Positions 1 to 8,354 of a DNA stretch of 35,823 nt are shown here, piece after piece. The position numbers and the translations under genes are program-made. The stretch is taken from assembly GCF_900102685.1 (NCBI RefSeq), contig NZ_FMZA01000026.1, positions 1 through 35,823 of the forward strand, in the 5' to 3' direction. The notes under the pieces were generated by a model, which did no database searches, had not been told where the DNA came from, and worked only from the letters and a program-made list of their open reading frames with translations. This stretch comes from Melghirimyces thermohalophilus (GTDB taxonomy: Bacteria; Bacillota; Bacilli; Thermoactinomycetales; DSM-45169). Positions within the stretch are counted from its first letter, which is position 1; every line of letters begins with the position of its first letter.

Positions 1-218
1 ACTTCCCATCAGGCGATGAAAAGTCCTATCCGGTATTAGCCCCGGTTTCCCGGAGTTATCCCGGTCTTGCAGGCAGGTTGCCCACGTGTTACTCACCCGT
101 CCGCCGCTGATTCCACCGTCTTCACCCCGAAGGGATCCGTCGGCTTCCTCCGCACGACTTGCATGTATTAGGCACGCCGCCAGCGTTCGTCCTGAGCCAG
201 GATCAAACTCTCCATAAA
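1..218 (-). rRNA. 16S ribosomal RNA, 5' part only
   Basis: The reverse complement of this edge is the start of a bacterial 16S rRNA. The universal 27F region (GAGTTTGATCCTGGCTCAG) lies at about 192-210, followed by the usual ACGAACGCTGGCGGC and the ACGGGTGAGTAACACGTGGG block. The gene reads leftward out of the window, so only about 218 nt are present. The mature 5' end is placed about 8 nt before GAGTTTG by analogy with other 16S genes and is approximate. It lies behind two tandem promoters and begins a ribosomal RNA operon whose remainder is not visible. Confidence 0.97.
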
Positions 219-337
219 AGAGCTTGATTCGCTCAAATCATTTGACAGGGTCGTGTCAAACGCTCTTCAGTTTTCAAGGAACGCTCTCCTGTTCCGCCGC
301 CCCCCGCAGCGGCCGCTCTCTCGCGGCGACAAGATCT

Positions 338-366
338 ATACTATCAAACCAAATCGATCCTGTCAA
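338..366 (-). promoter_or_regulatory. rrn promoter P2 (proximal)
   Basis: On the minus strand a consensus -35 TTGACA (361-366) is separated by exactly 17 nt from a -10 TAGTAT (338-343). Transcription would start near 330 and give a leader of about 110 nt before the 16S. The leader contains a TTTGACA/TGTCAAA hairpin (about 243-262), probably part of the processing region. Confidence 0.85.
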
Positions 367-430
367 CAGGGTTTTTATCTTTTTTTGATCCGCCCGGTAG
401 CGGGCTCGTCCCGTTTCAGGGACGAATAGT

Positions 431-459
431 ATAATAACACCTCTGCCCGACTCAGTCAA
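431..459 (-). promoter_or_regulatory. rrn promoter P1 (distal)
   Basis: On the minus strand a -35 TTGACT (454-459) is followed after 17 nt by a -10 TATTAT (431-436). With P2 about 93 bp downstream this is the tandem arrangement usual for Bacillales rRNA operons. No protein-coding gene is supported between 219 and 517; the stretch is promoter and rRNA leader. Confidence 0.85.
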
Positions 460-517
460 CATTTTTTTGCGTTTGTTTCGATCAGCTTTCATGCTTGATT
501 CCACTCAAATCTAATGA

Positions 518-1708
518 TCACCCTCCAAAATGCTCCTGAATCGATTCATCGGATTGCTCTTTTCCCCGTTTTTTCATGTCGGCCACCCAGTCTTGTTCCA
601 GCTGTTCCAAGGTTTTACCGAAAACCTTCTTTATCGCTTCTCGGGTTCGTCGATTCACCTGGGTCAGCTTTTCCCCGGTATCCTGGTCCACCTCCGGGCT
701 CAACGCCAGAACCGAAAAGAGGTGGCGCATCTTTTCCTCACCATAGGTCTCAATCATGTACCGGAAGAACCGATAACATTGGAAATAATAATCCTTTGCT
801 TCCTTGTCCCCGAGGCGTTCTAGATTGATCTGTTCCAGTCGCGACATTTTCCACTGCGGTTGATCATTTTTTTTGGCCTGCTGTGTTCGCAGTCCAGGCA
901 ACAGATGGGACTGATAGTACTCTGCTGCCCCCTCCTGTAACCAGTAGGCCGCATTATCTCCCGTCAAGTCGCTCACCATCATATGGGTTACCTCGTGCAC
1001 AATGCCGGAGGTCGTCAGCTGTTGGTCCGTATATCCCCGCGCTCCGATCAATTTGATGGACTCCCCCGCTTCATGCCAACCTCCGGCCCACTTGGGAAGG
1101 GATAATTTAACGGATTGGCGGAACCATTCCGGTTTATGGTAGATTTTTACCTCAACCGGGTGTTTCGGCTTCCAGTCCATCTTTTTTTTTAATTGATGAA
1201 CCGCCTTATGGGCCGCCTCTAAAGCGATGGAGGCCTGTTCACCCCAACCGGATTCCGTGTAGCGCACGACGACGTTTTCCCTTGCCACAGTGTGGAAGGG
1301 ATAGTCCGAATCCTTCCAACCGGACTCCGTTTCCTGAAATAAGAGAGGAAAATGAGTGGTATGCACCTTTCCTTTTCTCCGATAGCTCTGCTCGATCCAG
1401 GCCCGAAGTTGATGTTCCCGTTCGGGGATAACGGAAATGAGCCGCAGTCGGTAGGATCCTGGATCGATCCAGCGCACGGCATCATCATACCACCGTTTCT
1501 GCTCCTGTACATAAAAAGGATAAGAGGGGTTGATCACACTTAAAAACCGGCTTTTTTCCTTTGCGTTAACCGCTGCCTCTTTTTCGTGGATCAGCGCTTC
1601 GATCTGCTGTTGCACCGAGCTGGCCCGAAGCAGGGACGGAGTCGCCCAACCGATTGCAAGGGATAACCATGTCAAAATGAGACAAAGAGGGAGCAACTTC
1701 TTCAACAT
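518..1708 (-). CDS. Secreted gluzincin-like peptidase (peptidase MA-type)
   Basis: A 396-residue exported protein. A short basic start (MLKK) and a hydrophobic stretch to about residue 20 form a signal peptide or membrane anchor. The central part carries HEVTH (residues 238-242) followed by WLQEGAAEYYQ (257-267). This is the HExxH...E zinc-binding arrangement of gluzincin peptidases of the peptidase MA / M1-M61 kind, in which two His and the downstream Glu bind zinc. The ATG at 1706-1708 is chosen because GGAGGTGG lies 4-11 nt upstream; a longer frame would add 20 residues without a binding site. It stands alone between the guaA-pbuG terminator and the rRNA promoters. The substrate is unknown, and a structural rather than peptidase role cannot be excluded. 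Confidence 0.75.
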   Translation of the reverse strand: MLKKLLPLCLILTWLSLAIGWATPSLLRASSVQQQIEALIHEKEAAVNAKEKSRFLSVINPSYPFYVQEQKRWYDDAVRWIDPGSYRLRLISVIPEREHQLRAWIEQSYRRKGKVHTTHFPLLFQETESGWKDSDYPFHTVARENVVVRYTESGWGEQASIALEAAHKAVHQLKKKMDWKPKHPVEVKIYHKPEWFRQSVKLSLPKWAGGWHEAGESIKLIGARGYTDQQLTTSGIVHEVTHMMVSDLTGDNAAYWLQEGAAEYYQSHLLPGLRTQQAKKNDQPQWKMSRLEQINLERLGDKEAKDYYFQCYRFFRYMIETYGEEKMRHLFSVLALSPEVDQDTGEKLTQVNRRTREAIKKVFGKTLEQLEQDWVADMKKRGKEQSDESIQEHFGG

Positions 1709-1770
1709 CGAGCCACCTCCAAGGCGGGATAAGACTAGTTTGAAACCCGCCCACCTTGTTTTATGCAAAT

Positions 1771-1794
1771 AAAAAACCCCGTCGATCTCGACGG
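1771..1794 (-). terminator. Intrinsic terminator of guaA-pbuG
   Basis: On the minus strand CCGTCGA (1794-1788) pairs with TCGACGG (1785-1779) around a tiny loop, and the stem is followed by GGTTTTTT. It lies about 10 nt after the pbuG stop codon, so it ends the guanine-controlled transcript. Confidence 0.85.
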
Positions 1795-1805
1795 AGTGAG
1801 AAGGG

Positions 1806-3116
1806 TCAAATGGCCCCTAGAAAGACGAAACGCGCGATAAAAAGGAGGGCCAGAATGTACAAAATCGGATGAACCTGACGCGGTTTACCGGCAAAGATTT
1901 TGGTGAGGGGATATAGAATGAAGCCGATGGCGATCCCCGTGGCGATACTGAAGGTTAAAGGCATCATCAACACTGTCAGAAAAGCGGGAGCTGCTTCCGA
2001 CATTTCATGCCACTGGATCTCTTTTAGGCTGGAAGCCATCAACACGCCCACGATGATCAGAGCAGGGGAGGTGATGGCAGCCACCGAGGCAAAGGTTTGG
2101 ACCAGCGGAAACAGAAAGATGGAGACCAGGAACAGCAAGGCGGTTGTGACGGCGGTCATCCCCGTCCGTCCCCCGCTGGCGACACCGGCTGTCGATTCGA
2201 TATAGGAGGTGACCGTGGATGTACCGAGGCCAGCGCCGGATATCGTAGCCAGGGAGTCCGCTGTCAGTGCGCGGGAGGCCCGGGGGAGGCGGTTATTTTT
2301 CAGGAGACCCGCCTGGTTGGCCACCCCGACCAGCGTCCCGGCAGTATCAAACAAATCGACGAAGAGAAAAGCGAAGATAATGGCGAAAAAGCCCATATCT
2401 AATGCCCCGACGATATCCATTTGCATAAAAGTTGGCGCCAGACTCGGCGGAGCCGAAAGGATACCGGAAGGCAAGTTGATCACACCGATAGCCATACCTG
2501 CCAGGGCAGTGCCGATCATTCCGAAGAAGACAGCCCCCTGGATCTGGCGGATCATCAGGAACAGCGTTAAAAGCAATCCAAACAGGGTTAACAAAATTTC
2601 CGGCTGCAACAGATTGTCATTCAAGGAGATAAAGGTTGATGGATCAGCCACGATCAGCTGGGTGTTTTTCAGCCCGATAAAGGCGATAAACAACCCGATT
2701 CCCGCTGATACCGCATGCTTTAGCCCGGAGGGAATGGCGTTGATGATCATCTCCCTCACCTTGGTCAAGGTCAAGAGGAGAAAAATCAACCCGGAGATAA
2801 AAACCGCACCCAGAGCCGTTTGCCAAGGGATCCCCATTCCCAAGACCACTGTATAAGTAAAGTAAGCCGTCAAACCCATCCCCGGAGCGAGGGCAATCGG
2901 GTAGTTGGCCAACAGCCCCATCAGCAGAGAGCCGATCGCCCCCGCCAAGGCCGTGGCCACAAAGACCGCCCCGAAATTCATGCCCGCTTCCTGACCGAGG
3001 AGAAAGGGATTGACCAGCAAAATATAAGCCATCGTCAAAAATGTCGTCACACCGGCCAGCATTTCGGTTTTCAGATCGGTGCCATGTTCCTGAAACTGAA
3101 AATACCGGGCCAGCAT
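1806..3116 (-). CDS. pbuG: Guanine/hypoxanthine permease (NCS2, AzgA type)
   Basis: A polytopic membrane protein of 436 residues that imports hypoxanthine and guanine for salvage. The N-terminal ARYFQFQEHGTDLKTE and GVTTFLTMAYILLVNP, the APGMGLTAYF segment, FVDLFDTAGTLVGVA and the TTSYIES-like region (here TVTSYIESTAGVASGGRTG) match B. subtilis PbuG/PbuO closely from memory. The ATG at 3116 is preferred because it aligns with the PbuG start and has AAGGA 7 nt upstream. An in-frame GTG at 3152 or a TTG behind AGGTGA would add up to 12 residues. It follows guaA by under 50 nt with no terminator between, so both are under the guanine riboswitch. PbuG versus PbuO cannot be decided by reading alone. 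Confidence 0.9.
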   Translation of the reverse strand: MLARYFQFQEHGTDLKTEMLAGVTTFLTMAYILLVNPFLLGQEAGMNFGAVFVATALAGAIGSLLMGLLANYPIALAPGMGLTAYFTYTVVLGMGIPWQTALGAVFISGLIFLLLTLTKVREMIINAIPSGLKHAVSAGIGLFIAFIGLKNTQLIVADPSTFISLNDNLLQPEILLTLFGLLLTLFLMIRQIQGAVFFGMIGTALAGMAIGVINLPSGILSAPPSLAPTFMQMDIVGALDMGFFAIIFAFLFVDLFDTAGTLVGVANQAGLLKNNRLPRASRALTADSLATISGAGLGTSTVTSYIESTAGVASGGRTGMTAVTTALLFLVSIFLFPLVQTFASVAAITSPALIIVGVLMASSLKEIQWHEMSEAAPAFLTVLMMPLTFSIATGIAIGFILYPLTKIFAGKPRQVHPILYILALLFIARFVFLGAI

Positions 3117-3164
3117 ATTGCTGTCCTTATCCAAAATCGGTTCACCTTCCACCTATTTTCAACA

Positions 3165-4703
3165 TTATTCCCACTCAATGGTAGACGGCGGCTTGGAGGT
3201 GATATCGTACACCACCCGATTCACCCCGTCCACCTCATTAATGATCCGGTTGGAGATCCGCTCCAACACCTCGTGAGGAATCCGGGCCCAGTCGGCAGTC
3301 ATGCCGTCGATGGAGGTGACAGCACGGATGCCGACAGTATATGCGTACGTGCGAGCATCCCCCATTACACCGACACTGCGAAAGTCGGGAAGGGTGGTGA
3401 AGTATTGCCAGACCTCCTGATCCAGTCCATGGTTTTTAATTTCATCCCGCAGGATGGCATCGGATTCTCGCACGATTTCCAGCTTGTCCTCAGTCACCTC
3501 TCCGATCACCCGGATACCCAAGCCCGGTCCGGGGAAAGGCTGACGCCAGACGATCTCCCGGGGCAGCCCCAGCTCTTCACCCACTTTGCGCACCTCATCT
3601 TTAAAGAGCGTGTTGACGGGCTCGACCAGATCCATCTGCATGTCTTCCGGAAGGCCGCCTACATTATGATGGGATTTGATGGTCTGGGCGGTTTCTGTTC
3701 CCGATTCCACTACATCGGTATATAACGTTCCCTGAGCGAGATAGTGATGTTTCCCCAGCTTTTCCGTCTCTTCTTCAAAGACCCGGATAAATTCGTTTCC
3801 GATGATCTTCCGTTTCTGTTCCGGATCCATCACACCTTTCAGCTTGCCCAAAAAGCGATCCTTGGCATCAACCAGAATCACATTCATATGAAAGTGGTCG
3901 GCTAAATTACGCATCACGCCTTCGGCTTCCCCTTTGCGCAACAAACCGTGATCTACAAACACACAAGTGAGTTGATCTCCGATCGCACGATGAATCAGAG
4001 CAGCCACCACCGAGGAATCCACGCCGCCGCTGAGAGCACAGAGCACCCGTTTGTCTCCGATCTGTTGTCTCAACTCAGCCACCGTATCCTCGATAAAGCT
4101 CTCCATGCTCCAATTCCCAGCACAACCACAAACCTCATACAGGAAACGACGGATCATCTCATTTCCGTTTTGCGTATGGCGCACTTCCGGATGGAACTGA
4201 ACGGCATATACCTTCCGATCCGGGTCGCTCATGGCAGCCACCGGAGCAGACGGGGTCCGGCCATCCACTTGGAAGCCCTCTGGAGGAAGGGTTACAACGT
4301 CCGAATGACTCATCCAGACGGATTCGGTTTCGCCCTGCCCCTGGAACAGAGGGGAATCAGAAACGATCTCCACGTCCGCCTTCCCGTATTCCCGCTTTTG
4401 TGCGCGGTCCACTTTTGCGCCGAAATGGGCACTAATCAGCTGCATGCCGTAGCAGATCCCCAAAATCGGAATTCCCAGTTCAAAGATCGCCGGATCGCAG
4501 GTCGGCGCTCCTTCGGCAAAGACGCTGGCCGGTCCGCCGGAAAAGACGATCCCCTTCGGCGCCATCTCCTTAATTTTCTCCGCACTGGTTTGATATGGCA
4601 CCATCTCACTAAAAACACCTTCATCCCGGATCCGACGCGCGATCAACTGATTGTACTGTCCCCCGAAATCCAAGACCACCACTCGTTCTGTCATCTGTTC
4701 CAT
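3165..4703 (-). CDS. guaA: GMP synthase (glutamine-hydrolysing)
   Basis: Converts XMP to GMP using ATP and glutamine in the cytoplasm. The 512 residues have the expected layout: a class I glutamine amidotransferase domain with FGGQYNQ (13-19), the nucleophile Cys84 in GICYGMQ and the His171/Glu173 pair in QFHPE; then the ATP pyrophosphatase domain with SGGVDSS (225-231); and a C-terminal dimerisation domain ending in STIEWE. ATG at 4701-4703 is chosen because AAGGTGG lies about 9 nt upstream; an ATG seven codons earlier overlaps that site. It is the first gene of the operon and lies behind a guanine aptamer and attenuator, so guanine excess should shut it off together with pbuG. Confidence 0.97.
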   Translation of the reverse strand: MEQMTERVVVLDFGGQYNQLIARRIRDEGVFSEMVPYQTSAEKIKEMAPKGIVFSGGPASVFAEGAPTCDPAIFELGIPILGICYGMQLISAHFGAKVDRAQKREYGKADVEIVSDSPLFQGQGETESVWMSHSDVVTLPPEGFQVDGRTPSAPVAAMSDPDRKVYAVQFHPEVRHTQNGNEMIRRFLYEVCGCAGNWSMESFIEDTVAELRQQIGDKRVLCALSGGVDSSVVAALIHRAIGDQLTCVFVDHGLLRKGEAEGVMRNLADHFHMNVILVDAKDRFLGKLKGVMDPEQKRKIIGNEFIRVFEEETEKLGKHHYLAQGTLYTDVVESGTETAQTIKSHHNVGGLPEDMQMDLVEPVNTLFKDEVRKVGEELGLPREIVWRQPFPGPGLGIRVIGEVTEDKLEIVRESDAILRDEIKNHGLDQEVWQYFTTLPDFRSVGVMGDARTYAYTVGIRAVTSIDGMTADWARIPHEVLERISNRIINEVDGVNRVVYDITSKPPSTIEWE

Positions 4704-4739
4704 CGAAGACACCCACCTTTTCATTCAGGAATTCTCATG

Positions 4740-4790
4740 AAAAAAGACCGGGCCCCGCACCGCTTCTACCCGCGACACGAAGCCCCGGTC
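4740..4790 (-). terminator. Riboswitch expression-platform terminator
   Basis: On the minus strand GACCGGG (4790-4784) pairs with CCCGGTC (4752-4746) followed by TTTTTT (4745-4740), ending about 37 nt before the guaA start. A CCGGTC segment just after the aptamer (4828-4823) can pair instead with GACCGG of the 5' arm, giving a possible antiterminator. The arrangement predicts transcription stop when guanine is bound. Confidence 0.85.
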
Positions 4791-4836
4791 ATTCCTTTGA
4801 TAACAGGCCCACAAAGAAAAAGGACCGGCAACTCCG

Positions 4837-4904
4837 CCCCGTAGTCCGACCATTTACGGTGGTCGGGTAGAAACGTTCAGGCCCATTCCTGAACATATAC
4901 GAGA
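4837..4904 (-). ncRNA. Purine riboswitch aptamer, guanine type
   Basis: The minus strand shows the whole purine aptamer. P1 is TCTCGT/ACGGGG; J1/2 is ATAT; P2 is GTTCAGG/CCTGAAC with loop AATGGG; J2/3 contains the invariant GTTTCTACC; P3 is CGACCA/TGGTCG with loop CCGTAAA; and J3/1 reads GACTA. The nucleotide equivalent to position 74 is C, which by established work on xpt and add selects guanine or hypoxanthine over adenine. It is followed by a terminator and then guaA-pbuG. Confidence 0.96.
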
Positions 4905-4946
4905 CAGATCAACCGTGAGAAACGTATACGTTTTAAGCCTGCGTAC

Positions 4947-4975
4947 ATCATACCAATCGGAAATATTGAAATCAA
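4947..4975 (-). promoter_or_regulatory. Promoter of the guaA-pbuG operon
   Basis: On the minus strand TTGATT (4975-4970) and TATGAT (4952-4947) are separated by 17 nt. The predicted start near 4940 lies about 36 nt before the riboswitch P1 helix, as expected for a leader-controlled operon. Confidence 0.8.
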
Positions 4976-5123
4976 GAAAGTGACATCAGGGGATATTTCC
5001 CACATCACGCCTTCGATGAAGAGCAAGCCCCACACAGTGACAGGGGGTTCGGTTGCCGCATATATGACAGAACGGCCGGCCCCGCAAATCCCTTTGTTGA
5101 ATACGTCCAATATTTTTTTAAGC

Positions 5124-5166
5124 AGTCTATAAAACTAGCGCAGGAGCAACCTTCTTGCTATAGACT
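5124..5166 (+). promoter_or_regulatory. Inverted repeat ahead of the CDF gene
   Basis: AGTCTATA (5124-5131) and TATAGACT (5159-5166) are perfect inverted repeats. Inside them GCAGGAG (5139-5145) can pair with TTCTTGC (5152-5158) using two G-T pairs, giving one bulged hairpin. It lies 54 nt upstream of the CDF transporter start. It could be an operator or a structured leader. It does not show the conserved elements of the Mn (yybP-ykoY) or NiCo riboswitch, so no class is assigned. Confidence 0.4.
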
Positions 5167-5220
5167 TAAACCGGCTTCCTCAGGTACGCTTTGGATGACC
5201 ACAGCGGGGAGGGGACCGGG

Positions 5221-6090
5221 ATGAAGAAGCGGGCGGAGACAGGGGCATGGATCAGTATCAGTGCCTACCTCTTTCTGTGCACAAGCAAAATCGCCTTGGG
5301 TCACGCACTGATGTCGGAGGCATTAACGGCCGATGGGTGGAACAACGTCACGGATGTGCTGACATCGGTGGCGGTGTTGATCGGTTTGCGCATTTCCCGG
5401 AAACCGCGGGATCAAAACCATCCTTACGGCCATTCCCGAGCAGAAAGCGTATCCGCCCTACTTGGCTCTTTCATCATGGCCACCATCGCCTTCGACGTGC
5501 TGAAAAGCGCACTCCAGACCGCTTGGTCGGGCCCGCCCTCCCCACCGGATATATTCGCGTTTTGGACCGCTTTGACAGGCGCCGGAGTGATGCTGATCGT
5601 TTTCGGATATAATCGATGGCTGGCACACCAAACAGGGAGCCGCGCCCTTCAGGCGGCATCCAAGGACAACCTGTCCGATACACTGGTCAGCCTCGGAGCA
5701 GCCGTTGGCATCCTCGGTTCCCAGTTTGGCCTTCCCTGGTTGGATCCCGCGGCCGCCGTTCTGGTCGGCCTGCTCATCTTATGGACAGCCTGGAACATTT
5801 TTAGCGACGAGTCCCACCTGTTGACAGACGGTTTTCATGAACGGGAACTGGCCCGTTATCGCCGGACTATGGAAAGCATCGCTGGCGTTCGTTTTGTCGT
5901 TGACCTCAAAGGACGTCACGACGGGCATCAGGTAATCCTTGACGCCGTCATCGAAGTAGATCCATCACTCAATGTGGAAGAAAGCCACCGGATCACCGAA
6001 GAGTTGGAATGGGTCATGTGGCGAGAACACCAGGTGAAAGAAACCCTGATCCATGTGGAACCGGCACAGAAAAACCGGCACCATGCCTAA
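5221..6090 (+). CDS. Cation diffusion facilitator, manganese-type exporter
   Basis: A 289-residue CDF transporter with six predicted membrane helices and a cytoplasmic C-terminal domain ending near HVEP. CDF proteins export divalent metals in exchange for protons. The first metal-site half is TADGWNNVTD (36-45, with N41xxxD45) and the second is KDNLSD (148-153, D149xxxD153). Zinc exporters use HxxxD in the second half; DxxxD is the pattern of Mn/Fe-type CDFs such as MneP. HPYGH (67-71) is the usual inter-helix motif. ATG 5221 is chosen for GGAGG 8 nt upstream. It is a single gene, with an inverted repeat in front. The metal is inferred from motif only. Confidence 0.85.
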   Translation: MKKRAETGAWISISAYLFLCTSKIALGHALMSEALTADGWNNVTDVLTSVAVLIGLRISRKPRDQNHPYGHSRAESVSALLGSFIMATIAFDVLKSALQTAWSGPPSPPDIFAFWTALTGAGVMLIVFGYNRWLAHQTGSRALQAASKDNLSDTLVSLGAAVGILGSQFGLPWLDPAAAVLVGLLILWTAWNIFSDESHLLTDGFHERELARYRRTMESIAGVRFVVDLKGRHDGHQVILDAVIEVDPSLNVEESHRITEELEWVMWREHQVKETLIHVEPAQKNRHHA

Positions 6091-6187
6091 ATCACCTGGT
6101 GGATGATAGTTATAGGACGCAAACCCTGCAACAGCAACCCCCGATCTCCTTTTCAAATTTAAAACGGGCATAAGGAAGGTGTCTTTA

Positions 6188-7144
6188 ATGAAACCGGTTA
6201 TTCAAATGCGCGATATCCGCCAGGCGGAACAATGGCTGGAAGGAATCGCGCACCGCACTCCCGTCGTCACTTCCCGCACCCTTAACCGAATGGCCGGATG
6301 TGAAGTATTTCTCAAATGCGAAAACTTGCAACGAGCCGGCGCATTTAAATTTCGGGGAGCATATCATGCCATCAGCCGCCTGTCCGAAGAGCAAAAACGG
6401 ACTGGCGTCATCGCCTTTTCTTCGGGCAACCACGCTCAGGCTGTCGCCCTGGCCGCTCGATTGGCTGAGGTGCCTGCTGTCCTGTGTATGCCGGATGACG
6501 CCCCTCAGGTTAAGGTGGAAGCCACCCGGGACTATGGCGCGGAGATCGTCTTCTATAACCGGTTCAGAGAGGATCGGGAACAGGTGGCGGCCCGTTTGGC
6601 AGAAAAGCGAGGCCTCACATTGATCCCGCCCTACAACCACCCTCATATCATGGCTGGAGCAGGAACCGCCGCCCTTGAACTCCTTCGGGAAATCCCCGGA
6701 TTGGAAGCGGTCATCACCCCGGTGGGAGGTGGCGGACTGCTATCAGGCACCGCTGTCTCCGCTCACGGAATCAACCCCGGGATTCGGGTGTTTGGGACGG
6801 AACCTGATCAGGCCGATGATACCCGGCAATCCTTCCTCTTGGGAAAACGGGTCACCATCCCCGCCCCGGAGACCATCGCCGACGGCCTTCGGATCACCAT
6901 CCCCGGCGAGCTTACTTTTCCAGTCATCCGCCAACATGTCGAATCAATCCTCACGGTTACCGAAGAAGAGATTCGGGAAGCGATCCAATTCGCCCTGTTC
7001 CGCCTGAAATTGGTGGTAGAACCCTCCGGCGCCGTCCCCCTGGCCGCCCTCCTGTTTCGGAGACTGCCGAAGGATCTGAAGCGGGTCGGAGTTATCATCA
7101 GTGGGGGCAACATCGATCCGGGAGTATTAGCGAAGTTGGTTTGA
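6188..7144 (+). CDS. PLP-dependent threonine/serine dehydratase
   Basis: A 318-residue fold-type II PLP enzyme of the catabolic threonine dehydratase / serine racemase group. It should deaminate L-threonine to 2-oxobutanoate and L-serine to pyruvate. GAFKFRGA places the Schiff-base lysine at Lys54, SSGNH (78-82) holds the substrate carboxylate, GGGG (180-183) binds the PLP phosphate, and SGGN lies near the C terminus. There is no ACT regulatory domain, so feedback by isoleucine (IlvA type) is not expected. ATG 6188 has AAGGAAGG 8 nt upstream. It stands alone, 97 nt after the CDF gene, and ends before a strong terminator. Serine racemase activity is an alternative. Confidence 0.88.
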   Translation: MKPVIQMRDIRQAEQWLEGIAHRTPVVTSRTLNRMAGCEVFLKCENLQRAGAFKFRGAYHAISRLSEEQKRTGVIAFSSGNHAQAVALAARLAEVPAVLCMPDDAPQVKVEATRDYGAEIVFYNRFREDREQVAARLAEKRGLTLIPPYNHPHIMAGAGTAALELLREIPGLEAVITPVGGGGLLSGTAVSAHGINPGIRVFGTEPDQADDTRQSFLLGKRVTIPAPETIADGLRITIPGELTFPVIRQHVESILTVTEEEIREAIQFALFRLKLVVEPSGAVPLAALLFRRLPKDLKRVGVIISGGNIDPGVLAKLV

Positions 7145-7220
7145 CCGGTGGCAGATGGAAGCGATGGATGGTAAAATAAAAGCGGCTACATTCCACGGGT
7201 CTTCCATCATATAAGACCGG

Positions 7221-7259
7221 AAGGACGGCGAGAGTTGTTCTCGCCGTCCTTTTTTTTTT
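7221..7259 (+). terminator. Intrinsic terminator after the dehydratase gene
   Basis: GGACGGCGAGA (7223-7233) and TCTCGCCGTCC (7239-7249) form an 11-bp stem with a 5-nt loop, followed by a run of ten T. It insulates the downstream Hsp20 gene. Confidence 0.95.
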
Positions 7260-7348
7260 GCGGGCGAACACCTATGGAGGAGATGGAGAATAGATGTAAA
7301 GAGAACCGATTGTTTCCGCAATCGAACTTGAAGAAAGGAGCGGTCCCC

Positions 7349-7789
7349 ATGGGTAAACAGCGGGAGGCCACCAGCTGGAAGCAGATCCGGCATAAAATGA
7401 AGGGAATTCTGGGAGAGGACTTGTGGAAAAAGGTAGATCAGGCCCTGTCCAAACAGCGCCCGGCTATCGATATGTACCAAACCGATGGCGAAGGGGTAAT
7501 CGTAGTGGAATTGCCGGGGCTTCGCTCCCCTGATGATGTGCAAATCACCCTCGACTCCCAAAAGATTATTCTGGAAGGAGAAGTTCCCGATGGTTCCCCC
7601 GTTCCACAAAAACAGATGCTCTCCCGGGAACGATGGACCGGCCGATTTAAACGGACCATCCGCAATCCCTTTCCCTTCGCCCCGGACTCCATCACGGCCC
7701 ATTACCGGTATGGCCTATTGGAAATCCGGCTGACCGGGCAAGAAACTAAACAGCAGGTATCGGTTCAATTTGATAGGAAATCTCCATAA
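7349..7789 (+). CDS. Hsp20/alpha-crystallin small heat-shock protein
   Basis: A 146-residue ATP-independent holdase. After a basic N-terminal segment (about 1-40) the alpha-crystallin domain runs from about residue 42 (DMYQTDGEGVIVVELPGL) through IILEGEVP and RFKRTIRNPFPF to YGLLEIRL near the end. The final I-x-I/V-type tail is weak. ATG 7349 is chosen because AAAGGAG lies 8 nt upstream; a longer open frame to the left runs through the preceding terminator. A short inverted repeat, CGATTG/CAATCG, lies about 25-45 nt before the start; a heat-sensing role is only a possibility. Single gene. Confidence 0.92.
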   Translation: MGKQREATSWKQIRHKMKGILGEDLWKKVDQALSKQRPAIDMYQTDGEGVIVVELPGLRSPDDVQITLDSQKIILEGEVPDGSPVPQKQMLSRERWTGRFKRTIRNPFPFAPDSITAHYRYGLLEIRLTGQETKQQVSVQFDRKSP

Positions 7790-7800
7790 TTTCAGCAGAA

Positions 7801-7824
7801 AAGGGCGTGCCATGGCACGCCCTT
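7801..7824 (+). terminator. Bidirectional terminator between hsp20 and CDGSH gene
   Basis: AAGGGCGTGC (7801-7810) and GCACGCCCTT (7815-7824) form a 10-bp stem with loop CATG. The T run is short on the plus strand and four T long on the minus strand. It lies between convergent genes and can serve both. Confidence 0.8.
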
Positions 7825-7840
7825 TCCAGGTAATGCAAAG

Positions 7841-8047
7841 TTATAAAACCTTTTCCGCCCGGACACAGTCATCGAATTTCCCTTTATGCGTGCCGTCGCA
7901 GAAGGGTTTGTTCTGCGATTGACCACACCGACAGAGAGCAAACTGCTGCTTGGTTTCAAAGCGGTTGCCCTCAGCGTCCACCAGCTCCACATCACCACGG
8001 ACAATCAACGGTCCTCGATCCATCGTTTGGATCTTGACATCAGCCAT
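7841..8047 (-). CDS. CDGSH iron-sulfur domain protein
   Basis: A 68-residue protein of the mitoNEET-like CDGSH family. The cluster motif is complete: Cys39, Cys41, Cys50 and His54 in CRCGQSQNKPFCDGTH, which should bind one [2Fe-2S] cluster through three Cys and one His. No membrane anchor is present, so it is probably cytoplasmic. ATG 8047 has AAGGAGG 8 nt upstream. The precise role (redox or cluster transfer) is unknown in bacteria of this group. Between this gene and 8355 lie about 300 nt in which I see no gene and no convincing RNA structure. Confidence 0.93.
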   Translation of the reverse strand: MADVKIQTMDRGPLIVRGDVELVDAEGNRFETKQQFALCRCGQSQNKPFCDGTHKGKFDDCVRAEKVL

Positions 8048-8354
8048 GAGAGATCCCTCCTTCATTCATGCAATGGAACAACATTAACAATCTTGACTGC
8101 AGCCGACCCGGCTATACCACCTCACCAGGTCCAGACATTCCACTCCGTAGTCGTTCGAAGCCGTTTCCGGTAAGTTTTTGCAAAGTCAATACAGCCGTCA
8201 TCGTCAAATCTATTCTCCAACATTCACATAGTTTTGGCAAGTAAGGGGCGACAATCTACGGAATAATCCGGGCCTTGGATCATGGGATGTCCGCATCCTT
8301 TCCAACCAGTCTAAATCCTTAGATCATCCCCTCATCTTATTAAAAAGGACACAA

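Noticed and set aside
274-504. 76-codon minus-strand frame before the 16S gene
   Set aside because: It covers both rrn promoters and the leader; no ribosome site or family resemblance.
4877-5110. 77-codon minus-strand frame before guaA
   Set aside because: It spans the operon promoter and the first part of the guanine aptamer, which explain the sequence fully; no ribosome site.
5110-5220. Mn or NiCo riboswitch ahead of the CDF gene
   Set aside because: The conserved loops of these classes are absent and the leader is too short; only a bulged hairpin is seen.
8048-8354. Possible small gene or RNA in the 300-nt gap
   Set aside because: Short frames lack ribosome sites and recognisable sequence, and no stable hairpin with a T run was found.
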